Source: Cryptomeria japonica
Lineage: Eukaryota; Streptophyta; Pinopsida; Cupressales; Cupressaceae
Reading direction: 5' to 3'
Length of the DNA: 64,000 nt
Assembly: GCF_030272615.1 (NCBI RefSeq)
Contig: NC_081407.1
Coordinates: 98,129,897 to 98,193,896 of the forward strand
This document shows, one piece after another, positions 22,793 to 36,198 of this stretch; within the stretch, counting starts at the first letter, position 1; each line of letters opens with the position of its first letter. Under the pieces are notes generated by a model. That model was not told where the DNA came from. It worked only from the letters and a program-made list of their open reading frames with translations, and made no database searches. A program made the position numbers and the translations under genes.

Positions 22793-25700
22793 GACTCCAA
22801 ATACAAGTTGTGGAAGAAGAAAAGTGATATTTATCAAACCAAAGGTTTGTCCAGAAAATTATATCTCAAGAGGTGGTTGTATTCTTTAACAATGGAAGAG
22901 GGTGAATCTATTATTGATCATTTGAATACATTTAATCTAATTTTAATTCAAGTTTCATTAATAGATGTTACAATAAAGGTTGAAGATAAATGTATCTTGT
23001 TTCTTCACTCTTTTCTTGGATCTTGGAAAAATCTAATTGTTGCAATTAGCAGTAGTAATATAGAGCCAAAGATGGACAAATTGATTGACATACTTCATTC
23101 AAAAGAGATGAGAAGTCTATGGATGTTGGCACCCAGGATGACTTACATGTGCAAGTATGGTCCAAAGAAAATAGGCATAAAAAGGATAAAAAGGGATAAT
23201 TCTACAGGATGTTCTAAGACTCTCAGAAAGAGAAAAGTGTTGAAATTGTGGTAAAAGACAACATGAGAAGAAGGAATGTAAATTTAAGAAAAAAATTGTT
23301 ACGTCCATGGAAAAGTTATGGAATGATTATTTTGATAAATTTTAAAAATTTTGCTAACACTATTAGTGATGATGCATGGCTTATTGATTTGGGTTCCTTC
23401 TACCATGTGATTGCTAATAAGGAGGGATTTTCATCTTACAAAGCATATGATGGGGGAGAGGTTTTCCTTTGTGACAACAACATAAAAATGATTGTTCGTA
23501 AAGGAAATGTGAATTTTTGTTTCATTGATGGAACCGTTGAAACCATTGATAATGTTTTACAAATTCTAGGACTTGTGGGAAATCTACTTTTTGTATCCAA
23601 GTTTGGTGATTTTGGTATGCATGTGACATTTGACAAGTTTGGTTGCAAGTTGGTAAGAGGGAGAGTGTTGATAGATAAAGGATCTCAGATAGTGACTTTG
23701 TTTAGGCTAAATGATTCCAATTTTAGTAACTTTGCCAATGTAACTAGCACTAAAAATGCATGTATGTTGTGCCACCATAGATTGGGTCACATAGTTGAAA
23801 AAGGTCTTAAGATGATTTTGAACAATAAGTTGATTGATGATCTTTCTGATTATTTTTTTGGTAAAAATGATTTCTGAGAGAATTGTGTGTTTGGTAAACA
23901 TTTAATAGATCATCATTTCCTAAAGGAGTTCAATAAAAAAAGAGACCATTAGAAATTATTCATTTGTATGTGTTTGGTCTAGTGGATGTTGATTCTTTCG
24001 ATACATTTTGGTATTGTGTTTTCTCAATTTTTTTTATGCATTCTAAATCTGAAAATTTCACTAATTTTAATGAAATTAAGGCCTTAGTTGAGAATCAATT
24101 AGATTATAAGATAAAAGTGTTGAGATTTGACAATGGGGATGAATATTGGTCGAGGGAATTTGATGAGTTTTGTATGCATGAAGTATTGTTCAATTAAGAC
24201 TACTCCTTATACTCCCCAACAAAATAGGGTAGTCAAAAGAATCAACCAAACCTTAATGGAAAGAGTGAGGATCATGTTAAATGGTGCTAAGCTTGATAGA
24301 TTCTTTTGGACAAAAATCGTTGGTACTGGTTGTTATTTAATTAATAGATCTCCCTGTTTAGATCTTATTGGCAAAAAACCTTATGAAGTGTGGACAAGTA
24401 GAAAGCCTTCAATTTTGTAGTTAAGGGTAGTTGGTTGTGAGGCTTTTGATCATGTGCCTCAAGAGAAGTGATCTAAATTGGATCCAAAAGCTTATAAATA
24501 TTTTCATTGGTTACAATGAGAATGTAAAAGATTATAAGCTCTGGAATACTCTAACCTATAAAATAATCTTGTCTAGAGATGTTACTTTTAGGAAGTTTAG
24601 AGCTTACTCAATTGAATAACAACCAAAGGAGAAGACAAAGATAGTGCACCTAGAGACAATGATTGAGAAGTAGGAAGATGCACATGTGGAAGAATAGTTA
24701 GATGGATATGAGAATGATGAAGAAGAAGAGGGTTTAGAGAGTTTAGATAATGTGCAATATGAGCACATAGAGGAATATGAATAGGTAGATCCCATTAGTC
24801 CTACCTTGAGGAGTCCCAAAAGGCAACATAATCCTTTTGACAAGTTTATCCCACTAGATGTCCATTATATATTTGCTTTGTTGAGTATTGACAATAAACC
24901 TACATCTTTCAAGGAGGCTCTCTCTTTGGGAGAAATTGAGTCTTGGATGTAGGTCATGTAGGAAGAGATTATGGCCTTAGATATTTGTGACATTTGTGAT
25001 CTTGTTAGTTTTTCCAAAGGAAGGAATCCCATTGGATGCAAATGGGTATTTAAAAACAAGTTTGGAGTAGACGCTCATTTAGAGCAATATAAGTCCAAAT
25101 TGGTGACCAAGGGCTACTCTTAGAGAGGGAGTTGATTTTGGTGAAAATTTATCTCCTATTGCAAAATTGACTTCTATTAGATTCTTATTGTCCACTGCTA
25201 CTAATTTTGATTTTGAGGTAGAGACAATAGATGTTAAAAATACTTTCTTGAATCAAGATCTTGAGGAATAAATTTATATGCAAAACCTGACGGTTTTGCT
25301 GTGAAAAAAGAAAGAACAATTGGTTTGCAGGTTAAAGAGAGATTTGTATGGTTTGAAACAATCACCTAGGATATGGTACTAGGAGTTTGATTATTTTGCA
25401 TTGAAGTTGGGTTATATGAGGAGCGAGGAAGATCATTGTGTTTGTATTAAGGTTATTAAAGATCATATACTAATTATTGTTTTCTATGTTGATAATTTGT
25501 GATTTTTGGATTTGATTGTGTGAGAAATTTTTGCATCAACATTTTGGATCACTCTGCAATTCATCATTGATATGAAAGAGTGCATAAGGAGACGAATAAA
25601 CTGCACTCTTTAATCCCAATGATGGATTATAGAGTGTGATCCAAAATGTTGATGCAAAAACTCTCTCACAATTGAACCCAAAAGCACAAAATATCAGCAT

Positions 25701-26640
25701 AATGAATTGTGGAAATCTTATGACATGTTTATTAGTAAAAAGGTGATGATTTGAAAACTCAAGGGTCAACATTCTAGAAGATTTTATATGAAGGACTTGG
25801 GGGGCTAAAAAATACATTCTTGGGATGGAAATCAATAGAGGTTGGATTTACAAAATGCTTTGGTTAAGCCAAAGGAAGTATGTTGATACTGTTTTGTAGA
25901 GGTTTAATATGCATTTCTATAAGCTAGTTAGTATGCCATTTCTAATTGGTACTAAGTTGAGTTTAGACGTGTCCAAGTTCTGATGATGATTATGAGGATA
26001 TGTTGAAGTTTCTTTATGCTAGTGGAGTTGGGATTTTAATGTATGCAATGCTTTGCACTAGACTAGATATTGTCGAAGTTGTGGCAGTTTTAAGCAAGTT
26101 TATGTTCAATCTTGGTAAAGAGCATTGGACTTTTGTTAAAAAGGCGTTTAGATATTTGAAAGTAACTTCTAATTATTGTTTGGTTTGTCATGGTATTGAT
26201 AATATTGTTGTGTCTTTAGACATATATGAATTTGTTGATGTAAATTGGGTAAGAGACTTGGAAAGTTGAAGGTCCACTAATGGCTATGTTTTTACTTTTT
26301 TTGGAGGACTAGTGGCTTGGATGACTATTGAAGCACAACATATGGCTTCTACTATTCCTCTAAGGAGGTGGTATGGTTAAAAAGGCTTATTATTGGCATT
26401 GGTTTTGATTGCATGCCTATGAGGATTATATGTGACAATCAAAGTGTTATCTATTTGACCAATAATCTAATGTATCATGCTCATACAAAGAATAAAGATG
26501 TTCAATATCACTTTGTGTGAGAAATGGTTCAGAATGGTAAGGTATTGATAAATAAAGTTCACACTTTGGATAGCTTTGTAGATTCTCTGACAAAACCAAT
26601 GACCACAAAAAAGTTCTCTTAGTGCAGGAAGATCGGCCTT
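22793..26640 (+). pseudogene. C2: degenerate copia gag-pol relic
   Basis: Copia domains appear in order, with many frameshifts and stops. Gag-like text is at 22793-23250 (EEGESIIDHLNTFN). A protease remnant has IDLGS instead of DSGA (~23378). The integrase has DNGDEY and TPYTPQQN (24120-24420). The RT has GCKWVFKNKFG (~25030) and YVDN in place of YVDD (25485-25496). RNase H (25990-26500) has VDVNW where TDADW is usual and STNGYVF. The end resembles the usual copia tail (VDSLTKP, ~26580). No LTR or primer site is recognised. The 5' end abuts the C1 LTR exactly. Confidence 0.82.
25504..25683. mobile_element. Foldback/MITE-like element in C2 RT
   Basis: Arms 25504-25584 and 25602-25683 are inverted repeats, roughly 80% identical by eye, with a 17-bp spacer. 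The cores TTGCATCAACATTTTGGATC and its complement are identical. It sits eight bases after the YVDN codons. A one-arm relative lies at 33136-33225. No target duplication is clear. Confidence 0.75.
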
Positions 26641-29096
26641 GATCATTGTATTTAATTTAATTTTATGTATCTCTTGGATATAATTGGAATGTATAACGTC
26701 AACTAGGATTATGTTAGGATAGGGTGATATCAACCTTGAAAATCCTAAGCCATTCACTTGTCTCCATGTTCCTTAGAAAGTGTTCCTTAGGACATGTGAG
26801 AAATATTAAATATTTATACTTTACAACAAATTGTAATTGCATTTCAAGAGGTGAACATTAAGAGATCATAAAGATAAATTAAAATGGACAAAATGCACTC
26901 CTTCCCACCTCCAGATTAAGATATGAAGAGTCGTGTATTGAGCGCTTGAGGTTGGGAGGATAATAGGTGTCCATTTGGGGATTTGAAGAGTCACCAAGAG
27001 TTACAGAGCATCTAGAATGTCAGGTCAAAGTGGCTTTGGGTTTGGTGCCCAAGATGGAGTCACTTGAAGAGTTGTGTTATTTTATTATGTCTATTAGTTG
27101 TTCATTCTCCAAGGTGTGGCTCTTTGCAAGTGGTATTTTTCCTCTTGTTTTGGGAAACAATAGTGGTTTGTCCTCTTCCAGCTTGCTACAAATTGGAGCC
27201 ATGACATAGTTGTTTTATCACTCTCATCAAAAAATGGGAAATCAAAATCTGTATTTAAGCTACCACGAAAGCTTAATTAAAACAGATTAACCTTAATGAC
27301 AATCAATAAAAGTACAAACAAGAATTGAAACTAAAAACTTTTATGCAAACCTAGTCTCAATTTGTTCACCTCACTTCCATTGTCTTTCTTTCTTTTCAAA
27401 TGCAAGTCGAATGTTGCTCTCAATCGATTATGCACCTATAATGAAAGTCCAACAACGTAATTGCAAAGATATTTGAAAATTCGTGGTCCAGATTATGGAA
27501 AAGATTGGAGAATCAAGATGGATTCAAAAAGATGGCATAAAGTGGCTTTTGACTGGGCATGTCTCCTTTTTCAAATTTTAAATTGAGATTAAAGAGATAT
27601 TTTCCAAGAAGATAAATCAAGAAAATCAAAAGTTGACTGGTTACTTCCATTTTCAATTTTTAGGAAGATATGATAATGATTTTTTAAAAACATATAAAGT
27701 AGATGATGACATACTTTCCATTTTCGAAAATTGGGAGAATATGAGAAAATAATTGATTTAAATTGGATAATGATTTATTTTAATTTTTAAATCATTTTCT
27801 CGATTTATTGTCATTTTTTGAATTTGGGTGAGGGTATTTAGAAATTAAATTAATTAAATAAAAACAAATAAGATTTGTTTCCATTCTTGATTTTTGGAAG
27901 AAGATAATTAAGATTTTATTAAATAAATAGAAATTTATTTAATTATGATGAAATAATTAGCTAATTAAATAATTTTAAAAAATTATTCAATTATGAGAAA
28001 AATGAAATTGAATTTAATTAAATAATAAAGATTATTAAATAATTAAAGTGAGATTGAACTAATCAAATAATAAAGATTATTCAATTAATGTTAAGAAATG
28101 AATGATTAATGATGGAATGATTTAAATAATTAGGAAAATAGAAAATTTGAATTAGAAGAATGACACTTGATCAATTAATCGATTAGTGCAGAAATGTTAG
28201 TAAGTTAGTGTGTGCAAGCATGGTGCAATTTTGTGGTGTCCTCCCTTTTGAATCTGAATGATAATATACTTGTTGTCATTCTTTAGTGGAGTTTTTGATT
28301 GAAACGATTTCTCCACATAAGTCTAGTGTCTCTTTTGATATGTTGATTTTATATTTATGTTGAATGGTGCAACCACATGCTTATTTCATATTTGGTAATC
28401 TAATTTTGCATTTGTAATCACATAAGAAAGTTAATATTGCAAGCTTTCTTCACCTTGTTTCTCAACAAAGACATGATCCAAAGTGATGATACCATAAGCT
28501 ATCTCATCTTTATTCAAATAAAATAATCTCTTTCTTCTTAACAAATTAGTTTTGAAGTGGATTTGAGCAATATTTGAAAGATATTTAGCTTTTTAAAGAT
28601 AGAATGTAAAGTAGATGTTTTGTTTGCTTTTAGTACTCATTGTGATTTGAATTTCCTCATAGCTATTAGTATTTCTCCATGAGTATGTATAAGATGTTGC
28701 AATGAAGGTGAATAGATTATTGAATAACTCGTGTCTAAATACAAGGCTCCAAAGATATTGGCATCAAAGAACACTAGAGATACCAGCATCAAAGAGCCTG
28801 AGTGACATTTGAAGACTTTGAAGACATTGTGAGAAGATACAACATATTCTTTCAAATTGTTAACAAACCCCGAAATTATTGCAAGGCTCACTAACCATCA
28901 ATTGTTCCTTAATTAATGGGTCAAGTATCTATTTTATGTTGAATCCAAAGATCTTTCGCATCACGTTGCCTTTTCCCATCAAGGTTCATTTTAGTGTCAC
29001 TAAATGTCTTAATAAGCATGTCATTCTTCATGATAATGCACAATGATATGATTAATAAAAAGAATATGTCATTTATTTACATCAGAGAACTAAAAG
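26641..29096. other. Intergenic; no gene supported
   Basis: No recognisable coding sequence is present. 27820-28130 is very AT-rich, with repeated AATTAAATAAT-type palindromic units like those in the G1 LTR and at 31.1 kb, so it may be an old LTR. Short open frames (for example 26967-27209 and, on the minus strand, 28891-28637) match nothing I recognise. Confidence 0.5.
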
Positions 29097-30284
29097 TGTT
29101 AGGCCCAATATGGAAAGCTAATGTACTGAGAGGGGAGGGGTGAATCAGTACTTCAAAACTTTTGTTCAACAATAACTTTACTGTTAAGCATAAACTGAAT
29201 AGTGTAGTAACATAATATAATGCTAAAACAAATAAGTGACAATCATACATGATTCACTCCATAACACATAGATTTTGGTTACACAGAAACTCTTGGTTAG
29301 AGAGAAAAACTGCGGTGGGGATGGCACCCACAACTTGACTACTGCAATAATAAAGGTTGCTCGATTAGAGCTACATGTTTAGCTATTTCTGATAGCTTAC
29401 CCTATTAGGAGTATCAAGATCTATTAGATATACCTTGCTAAAGGATTTTACAACACTTATTCTAAATGTTGTACCTGGTTAGAGGCTTTACAATTTATAG
29501 ACTTAGTTAAAGTCTTTTACCCTGTTAAAGGTTTCTCTTACAACTTCAATAAATTACAATAAATCATTACAAATATCTGCAACTTTACATCTGGAATGTT
29601 ATAGCAAATTCTATGTGCTCAAAATAAGATTACCTTGCTTATAGCATACCTCAGTAACCCATAAAGTAACTCGATAAACTCTTTTGTTTACTTTGTTCTT
29701 TGACTATTCTTTGAAATCTTTCTTGGTGACCTCTGTGTCTTTTTAACAGTCATAACACTTAGTGCTTTCACATGTCTTTCTTCATACACCACTATATCTC
29801 TATCTTTCACTGCATGTATATTTTCTGATCTCAATCCATGTTGTATAAATAGATCTCTTATGTCAGTGATCTGATTATTGCTTTGATTTTACAAACATGA
29901 TTTTTCGAATGAATAACTATACAAAATATTTCATTGGTTAGATGACCTCAAAATCATACACAATCTTTAAGTGCAATTTCCAATGTGATAACGGTTACTT
30001 ATTCTTCGATCTTTGTAATACGTTTCCCATATATGTCCAGGTTTAGTGAATCTGGTAAAACATTTCACTCGGTGTATATCAACTCGGTATATCATTATTG
30101 CTGCTCGGTAGACATGGAATGATACTCGGTAGATAGCTCGGTGTATACTGGGCTTTGTGAATACTTTCTTCTTTAACCGACTATACTGTGCATACCGACT
30201 GAGTGTTTCGGTAGAGATAACCGACTAGAGTATATAGAATAACTTTGAACATAAGACTAATGGCAATCTTAGTAAGTAGTAACA
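29097..30284 (-). repeat. Solo LTR of a copia element, with TSD
   Basis: On the plus strand it starts TGTTAGGCCC and ends AGTAACA. It is flanked by AAAAG at 29092-29096 and AAAAG at 30285-30289, a perfect 5-bp target duplication. Length is 1,188 bp. Near its plus-strand left end is GAGAGGGGAGGGGTGAATC, shared with the C1 and C3 LTRs, so it belongs to the same group in minus orientation. The other end has a dense TCGGT/ACCGA array (30069-30232). It most likely formed by recombination between the two LTRs of a full element. Confidence 0.85.
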
Positions 30285-30363
30285 AAAAGATGGCAAAGAA
30301 GAGGAAAAGTGAAAAATACATTTTTAGTATAACAATGATAAATCCCTTAAGAAATAGTTTATT

Positions 30364-30750
30364 TTCAAAAATTCGTTCTCACATCCTATTCTTATGGAGG
30401 CATTTATTTAAACTCCTAACAAACTAAAATTGTTGCATTTCATCGCGTCACATTACCTTTAGTAATTCTTTTTATCATGAACTTCTCATTCATTATACTG
30501 AATCTCCCTACTATTTCTAGGTTTTGTTAATGACATAATCAATTAAATTTAAAAATTTAAGATGATGAGGAAAGATTATGTCATTAACAAAACCTAGAAA
30601 TAGTAGGGAGATTCAGTATAATGAATGATAAGTTCATGATAAAAAGAATTACTAAAGGTGATGTAATGCGATGAAATGCAACAATTTTAGTTTGTTAGGA
30701 GTTTAAATAAATGCCTCCATAAGAATAGGATGTGAGATCAAATTTTTGAA
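30364..30750. repeat. 387-bp near-perfect inverted repeat (hairpin)
   Basis: Arms 30364-30540 and 30574-30750 are both 177 bp and pair along their whole length. I count about seven mismatches, with clusters near CGCGTCACATTACC versus CGCATTACATCACC. The 33-bp loop is AT-rich. No coding frame is conserved. It lies only 75 bp beyond the solo LTR target duplication. It could be a MITE or a duplicated foldback able to form hairpin RNA. Confidence 0.88.
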
Positions 30751-33700
30751 TGGATTAATTGAGTAGATTATAAATATGTATTTTATAAATACATTGTAAA
30801 TATTGATCAAAGGGCAGGAAAGAAAGGGCATGTTTTTCTTAAGGAAGTAGGTTAGTTTTTAGTTTATTTTCTAACATTGCATTTCCATAATTCTTCAAGT
30901 AATTTTGATTTCCAAAGAGCGTTGTAGCTCCAAAATTCTTAAGAGTATATTTGTTTTCTATAAGTGTGTTGTAGAGTAACTTCAATTTTCACGTGTGCCA
31001 TATAGTAGATTTTTTTTTTTTGCAGGTGTCTGATAGAGTAGATATTTGATTTGATTTTGAGTATGGTAGATGCCTTTTGTATACACATAAAATTGGCTAT
31101 GAGTGATTAAATAAATATTATATATTTATTTAATGATTATTCTTCTATTAAATAGTTAATTTGAAAAGATTAAATTATTTAATTCATTTCGTGTCTTTCT
31201 ATTAATTAATATTTTATTAATTAATTCATCTATCCTATTCCTCTAATTAATTAAATATCTAATATTTAATTATCTTCTTCAATCAATTAAATATCTAATA
31301 TTTAATAGTTATTCTCTTATCCTATAGTCTCAAATTTTAAATAATTTCTTAAATTATTTAATCCCCCTCTTCCAACTCACCTTCCATCTCCACTTCATCT
31401 TCCCTTTGCCAACTCATCAAACATGTGGCTAAGGAAATTAATATTTCTTAAATATTAATTCATCATTTATCTTCAACCTCCAAATCCAATGAATATTGTG
31501 TATGTACACATATTTCATTACCATCTCCTATATTCTCTCCAACACTCCCTACATCTTAGGAAGGACTTGAGTCCACTTGTCCTATCATGCCTAAATCTTC
31601 TCCAACCATCTCTAGATTCCCTTAGTCAACAACCCAGTCAAGGTGAGATGAGTGACACTTGTCTTCTCCTTCCCCCTTTCTCTCAACCTTCACCTTTGCT
31701 CACAACCATCCAAATCTGTAGATCTGATCATGATCATTGATCTGAGCCACATCATCTCATCCTCTCAAAGTCTATAAAATCAAGAGCTTCAGTTGAGAGA
31801 GAGTTCAACTTCAAGAGACTTCAAGTGCATTTTCAAGCAAATCATTTGTAAAACTTATGCATCCGTGAGTTTTAATCTTGAAGCAAATAGCATAATCATT
31901 TAGCATAATCATTTTAGCATAATCATGTAGCATTGCATATCATAGTATCAGTTAACTACCAATTATCAGTCCATTCTTCATATGCCATCTTGGAAGCTAT
32001 CAGTGCATTTTCTAAGAGCACACCATCTGCAACCAGGAATAGTGGAGTTAGGATACAATGAGACATAAATCACAAAGGTAAAAATAATGTTTTATTTTAA
32101 TATGTATTTCATTTAGTTTCATTGGTTGAGTTTGGATTTCCTGTAGCATTTCTATTGGTATTTTGTGAAACTAACTTGTTGCAGGTAACATTCTGAGGAT
32201 GAAATTCAAGTCGACACACTTTTCATTGTAGAAGAGATTGTATTATGCATTAACTTTCTTTCCTTTCACATATAGCAACAAACACCACCTTGGGTTGATA
32301 ATGAAATGGCAAGGATTAATAAGCCCCATCATTTTTTGAACCACTTTTAGGAAATAGTGTCATTAGGGAATTGAGAAAAACTTTATTGTTTCCTATTTTT
32401 GGCTCTTGTACAATCTCTTCAACTCCAAGACCATGCCTCCAAATCTCAATAAAGAATATCTCATTAAAGGAGACATGGGTACAAGTACAGTGGAGCTATC
32501 TTATCTCCACTAAAGATGCTTGTATTTTAGAGTATTATTTGAACATCTTAAAAGTCCAAGGACAACTACAAAAGGCACTTGTGTTGTCTAAATCTAAAGT
32601 ACAAGTCTTTTAGCTTTTGGTTCTTCCTACTATTCCTCGCCCTACTCTATATGGGAAAGGGAAACATTCTTCTTAAGGTAGTTATCTACATGAAATCCCA
32701 ATGTATCAACCCTCAATGGATCCTCTTGTTCCTCCTCCTACCCCTAAGATAGTATGAGGAAAGGCACCCATGGTTGATACTAGAGCTCTTGCACCAATAA
32801 CACCTCTTGCTCCACCTATGGAGCCTATTCTCCCATTGGTATTGACTATGATGATAGCTTCATTTGTGGAGCAAAGTGACCCAAAATCTACTCAATTATT
32901 TGTTCTTGAACTCCATCGCCATTAGAACCAGCTTGCAAATGAGTGTAAGCATCATCAACATGTCATGGCCCACGAACATGAATACTTGGAGAAGATTGAA
33001 AACAAGTCTCCTACCTCTGCTCTTGAGTCTACTTCTACACCTATAGACTCATTTGCTTCTGCTTGTATTCGTATTCTATTTTTTTCTCTCATTATTGCTT
33101 TTACTTTTGTTGTTTATGTTTTTTTATGTGAACGAACTTCTGGAATCGATTGTGTGCGATTTTTTTGGATCAACGTTTCGGATCACACTTCGTGATTTAT
33201 CATCAGGATGAATGAGAGCACAAGAAGAAAAATATTGGTTTATGTCTTGTTTTTTCTTTACTTGGATGATTCCAATGAATGTGACCCAAAAGGGTGAAAG
33301 TGTTCATTGCTAATTCCTTGGAAATATCACTTATCATCTCATTGCTAGATATTCTACCTTTTTCCATGCCCATAGACATGCTTCATACAAAATTTGTGTC
33401 TAGTGTGGCTATTGTTACTCATCCACTTCTTAATGCACTCTTCATCCTAGTTTTCTTGGAGTTTTCAAACATGTCATCGTTGATGTGAAGATCTCACATC
33501 TGCTTAAGTGTAAGTTTGAGCAAGACCTATTCTTGAGTTTCATCATAAGAAGTCTGTTTTGCCTTCCTTGCCATGTGCTAGCTTGTCTTCTTTTTTTTTT
33601 CATGGTCGAGGAGGCAATGACTCTCCTACTTGTCAACATCCTTCAATTGCATCACCACACTCTTTTGAGAACTGTATGTTGACTCTTTGGAGGATATTTC

Positions 33701-34876
33701 GACACTATCAACTATATTTAAAAGATTGTTGACACTCACTTCGTAGGAACTAGTGGATGAAAATGTTGAAGAAACTTCATCCTTAGCTCTTATTACAAGA
33801 GAGATGCCTAGTATCACCCTAGACATCGTTCCAATACAAGCTCGACCTCCTTCCCCTCTTGATCAAAATTGGGAGAAGGATGACTTATTTGAAGTAATTG
33901 ATAAGAGTGGTATACTTCATGTCTTTAGATTAGAATTTGAATAATTGTTTGTATTCCCTTGTGTTTGTCTATTTATATTTGTGCTCTCCCCTTGAAGACC
34001 CAAGATACCCTTGTAGGTACTTGGATACAGGGGAGAAAATCTATTATAAATTCTTCTATTTGTATCATCATTTTCTCTATGTTGTTCATTGACTTGTTTT
34101 ATACTTCGGGGACAATGCAAAGTGCCAAGGCATTTAGGCCTCTTCCATTTTGACCCAAATTTTGATTAGTTTTCATGTGCTCCTTCCTTTGTACTTGTTA
34201 CTCTAATGTATTTTCAAATCTGATGACAATTCATATAAAGTTATATATACAAATACTTACATTATGAATCATACTAACCCCGAATACTTGGATCCCCTAG
34301 TGTTCTTACCTCTATGTTCTTATTGTTGTGGATTTATGTGTTATCCTTTGGAGGATAGCATTCCATGAATATGTCTTGCTATGAATTTCATGACACATCT
34401 CTTCTCCTTAAATGACATTCTCTCCTTTTAGTAGCACAATTCATTTTATTGGGGGATATCATTATCAAATTTTATTTCTATATTTTAACAAAATATCAGT
34501 TCAACCGTCTTATTGTATGTGTGCCCTTTAGCATGGGGGACCTTGCTAATCATAGGTCAATTAAATTGTTGTATGGTCTCTAGCATAACATAACATGCTA
34601 GTCATACTCATCAGCATCTTATATGTGTCTCAAAGATTCTTATGTTTATTTTTCGCCTAACACGTGTGTCTACAACTAACATGTTTGTGGTGAATCTACA
34701 ACTTAACATCACCGTTTTATCAAAGATCTATACAAGTCTCTTCCTCGAGGGCAAGTCCCACAGATAAATGGTTGTGTATCCTCTTTCCATCCTAGGTAAA
34801 ATTCCTTCAACCTTCTTTTAGTCCTTTAGTTCACACATTTGTCAAACAATGCATGCTCACTAAAGTGGGAGAAAAA
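30751..34876 (+). mobile_element. Old gypsy relic: LTR-like and internal remains
   Basis: 31100-31370 contains AT-rich palindromic units like those at the start of the G1 LTR. It is followed by CTATAAAATC (~31772), so 31.1-32.2 kb is probably a decayed LTR. 32.3-33.1 kb has gag-like Pro-rich pieces with no intact frame. A half copy of the foldback element lies at 33136-33225. 34.2-34.87 kb resembles the non-coding 3' region of G2 and ends in a purine tract (34860-34876) followed by an LTR start. Boundaries are approximate, and nothing here is likely to code. Confidence 0.45.
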
Positions 34877-35077
34877 TGTAATGTCATAGATTGCATACCC
34901 TACAATTTCACATCACATAATCCTCCTCTTTAGATTAATAAAAGACAATCATGCAATGTAATCATCGATTTAATTAAATATGCTTGCTTATGGCCAACAA
35001 AACAAAGTTGATTCTTGACTCCTAAGTCTAATTTTCCTCAAACTAATGCACTATGCTCAAATGCCCTGCGAAAATCC
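34877..35077 (+). repeat. Gypsy LTR fragment split by C3
   Basis: TGTAATGTCATAGATTG follows a purine tract and resembles the G2 LTR start, including a later ACAATTTCACA match. It is cut at 35077 by C3 insertion. The other part should begin at 45708, after C3. Confidence 0.6.
35073..35077 (+). repeat. C3 target site duplication, left copy
   Basis: AATCC immediately precedes the C3 left LTR. The same AATCC follows the right LTR at 45708-45712. Confidence 0.88.
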
Positions 35078-36142
35078 TGTTGGTATTTTGGTATGGTTTT
35101 GTCATTGATGTCAACACCTACTAAACACTTATCAACTCTGGCACTTTGTAGAATCAACAACATTCACTGTTAGGCAAGTGACTCATGCACAGTCACGAGT
35201 ATCTGGTACACCGGCAATATATAATGATCACCGGCACTTGGAATGATATGGAAAACACTTGGTAAAGTCGAAGACATCGTGTGGACACTTTGTCCTGGAG
35301 TTTTGTTTAGTGGTATATTCATATTTATATATTTGTTATTATCGACAAATAGGTCCAGGGTTACACCGACAGGTTTATCTTTTCCAGATCAGCACGACAC
35401 GCTATGAAGATGATTAATTATTATTGTAAATGCATTAAGCTGACATGTTGAATCGGTTCTTGCATCAGATATTGTATTGTTTGTAAAATGTTTTTATTGT
35501 AATATCTTGTAGAGCCGACCTACTAAAATTGGTTTTAGGTTATGGTATAAATGTAAGATCTTATTTGTAAGATCAAATGTGGAATGCGAAAAAGGATTGT
35601 GTAAAGGTATATGCGAGAATAAGCAGAGCTATACACGTAGACATCATTTAGAGATTGAAAGAGGGTTTTTGTGAAGACAATCAGAACTACATCGGTATTG
35701 AATCCAGCATATGAAGATGTTCTTTTGTGTAGTACATTCTTATTGGATTTAACCATCCAACTATAGTCAGTGTGACTCCCATTTTGTGATTGAGCAGTGA
35801 GCTCTAGGCGCTTGGCCTTTCTGCATGTGCAGACCCCATTTATGTACACTTACTATCTGCAATAGTATCATCTGATTGTGGGTAAGGTTTCCCACTGTGG
35901 TTTTTCCCCTTACAGGGTTTCCACGTACAAATATTGGTGTTATGTGTTGTGGATGAATTTGTCTTTATGTTTCATGAAATAATCCTTACCGGTATAGCAA
36001 TTAATTGTTAAAACTGTCTACCGACATATTAATCTGGTTTACCGGTATTAAGCATTAAGTTGGTTAAGTTGTTTTTGGTTTGAATTTATTTGACAACTGA
36101 TTCACCCTCCCCCCCCCTCTCAGTTGCCTCCGGGACCTAAAA
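35078..36142 (+). repeat. C3 left LTR
   Basis: It is 1,065 bp and pairs with 44646-45707. TATAAAT at 35546-35552 is a likely promoter element. It carries the C-tract motif CACCC...CTCTCAGTTGCC near its end and ACCGGTA motifs in its last 200 bp. The ~104-aa open frame inside it, on the minus strand, is present in both LTRs and is not a gene. Confidence 0.93.
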
Positions 36143-36144
36143 AT

Positions 36145-36156
36145 TGGTATCAGAGC
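36145..36156 (+). other. C3 primer binding site (initiator Met tRNA)
   Basis: TGGTATCAGAGC lies two bases after the left LTR and is complementary to plant tRNA-iMet. Confidence 0.93.
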
Positions 36157-36198
36157 TTAGTCCTCTTTTGCAGAAGTTTAATAGCTTGAGGAGATCTA

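Noticed and set aside
28637-28891. Minus-strand 84-codon frame
   Set aside because: I tried to match it to copia gag but found no convincing motif.
35535-35849. A 104-aa minus-strand frame, also at 45103-45417
   Set aside because: It occurs once in each C3 LTR, so it is a duplicated chance frame and not a gene family.
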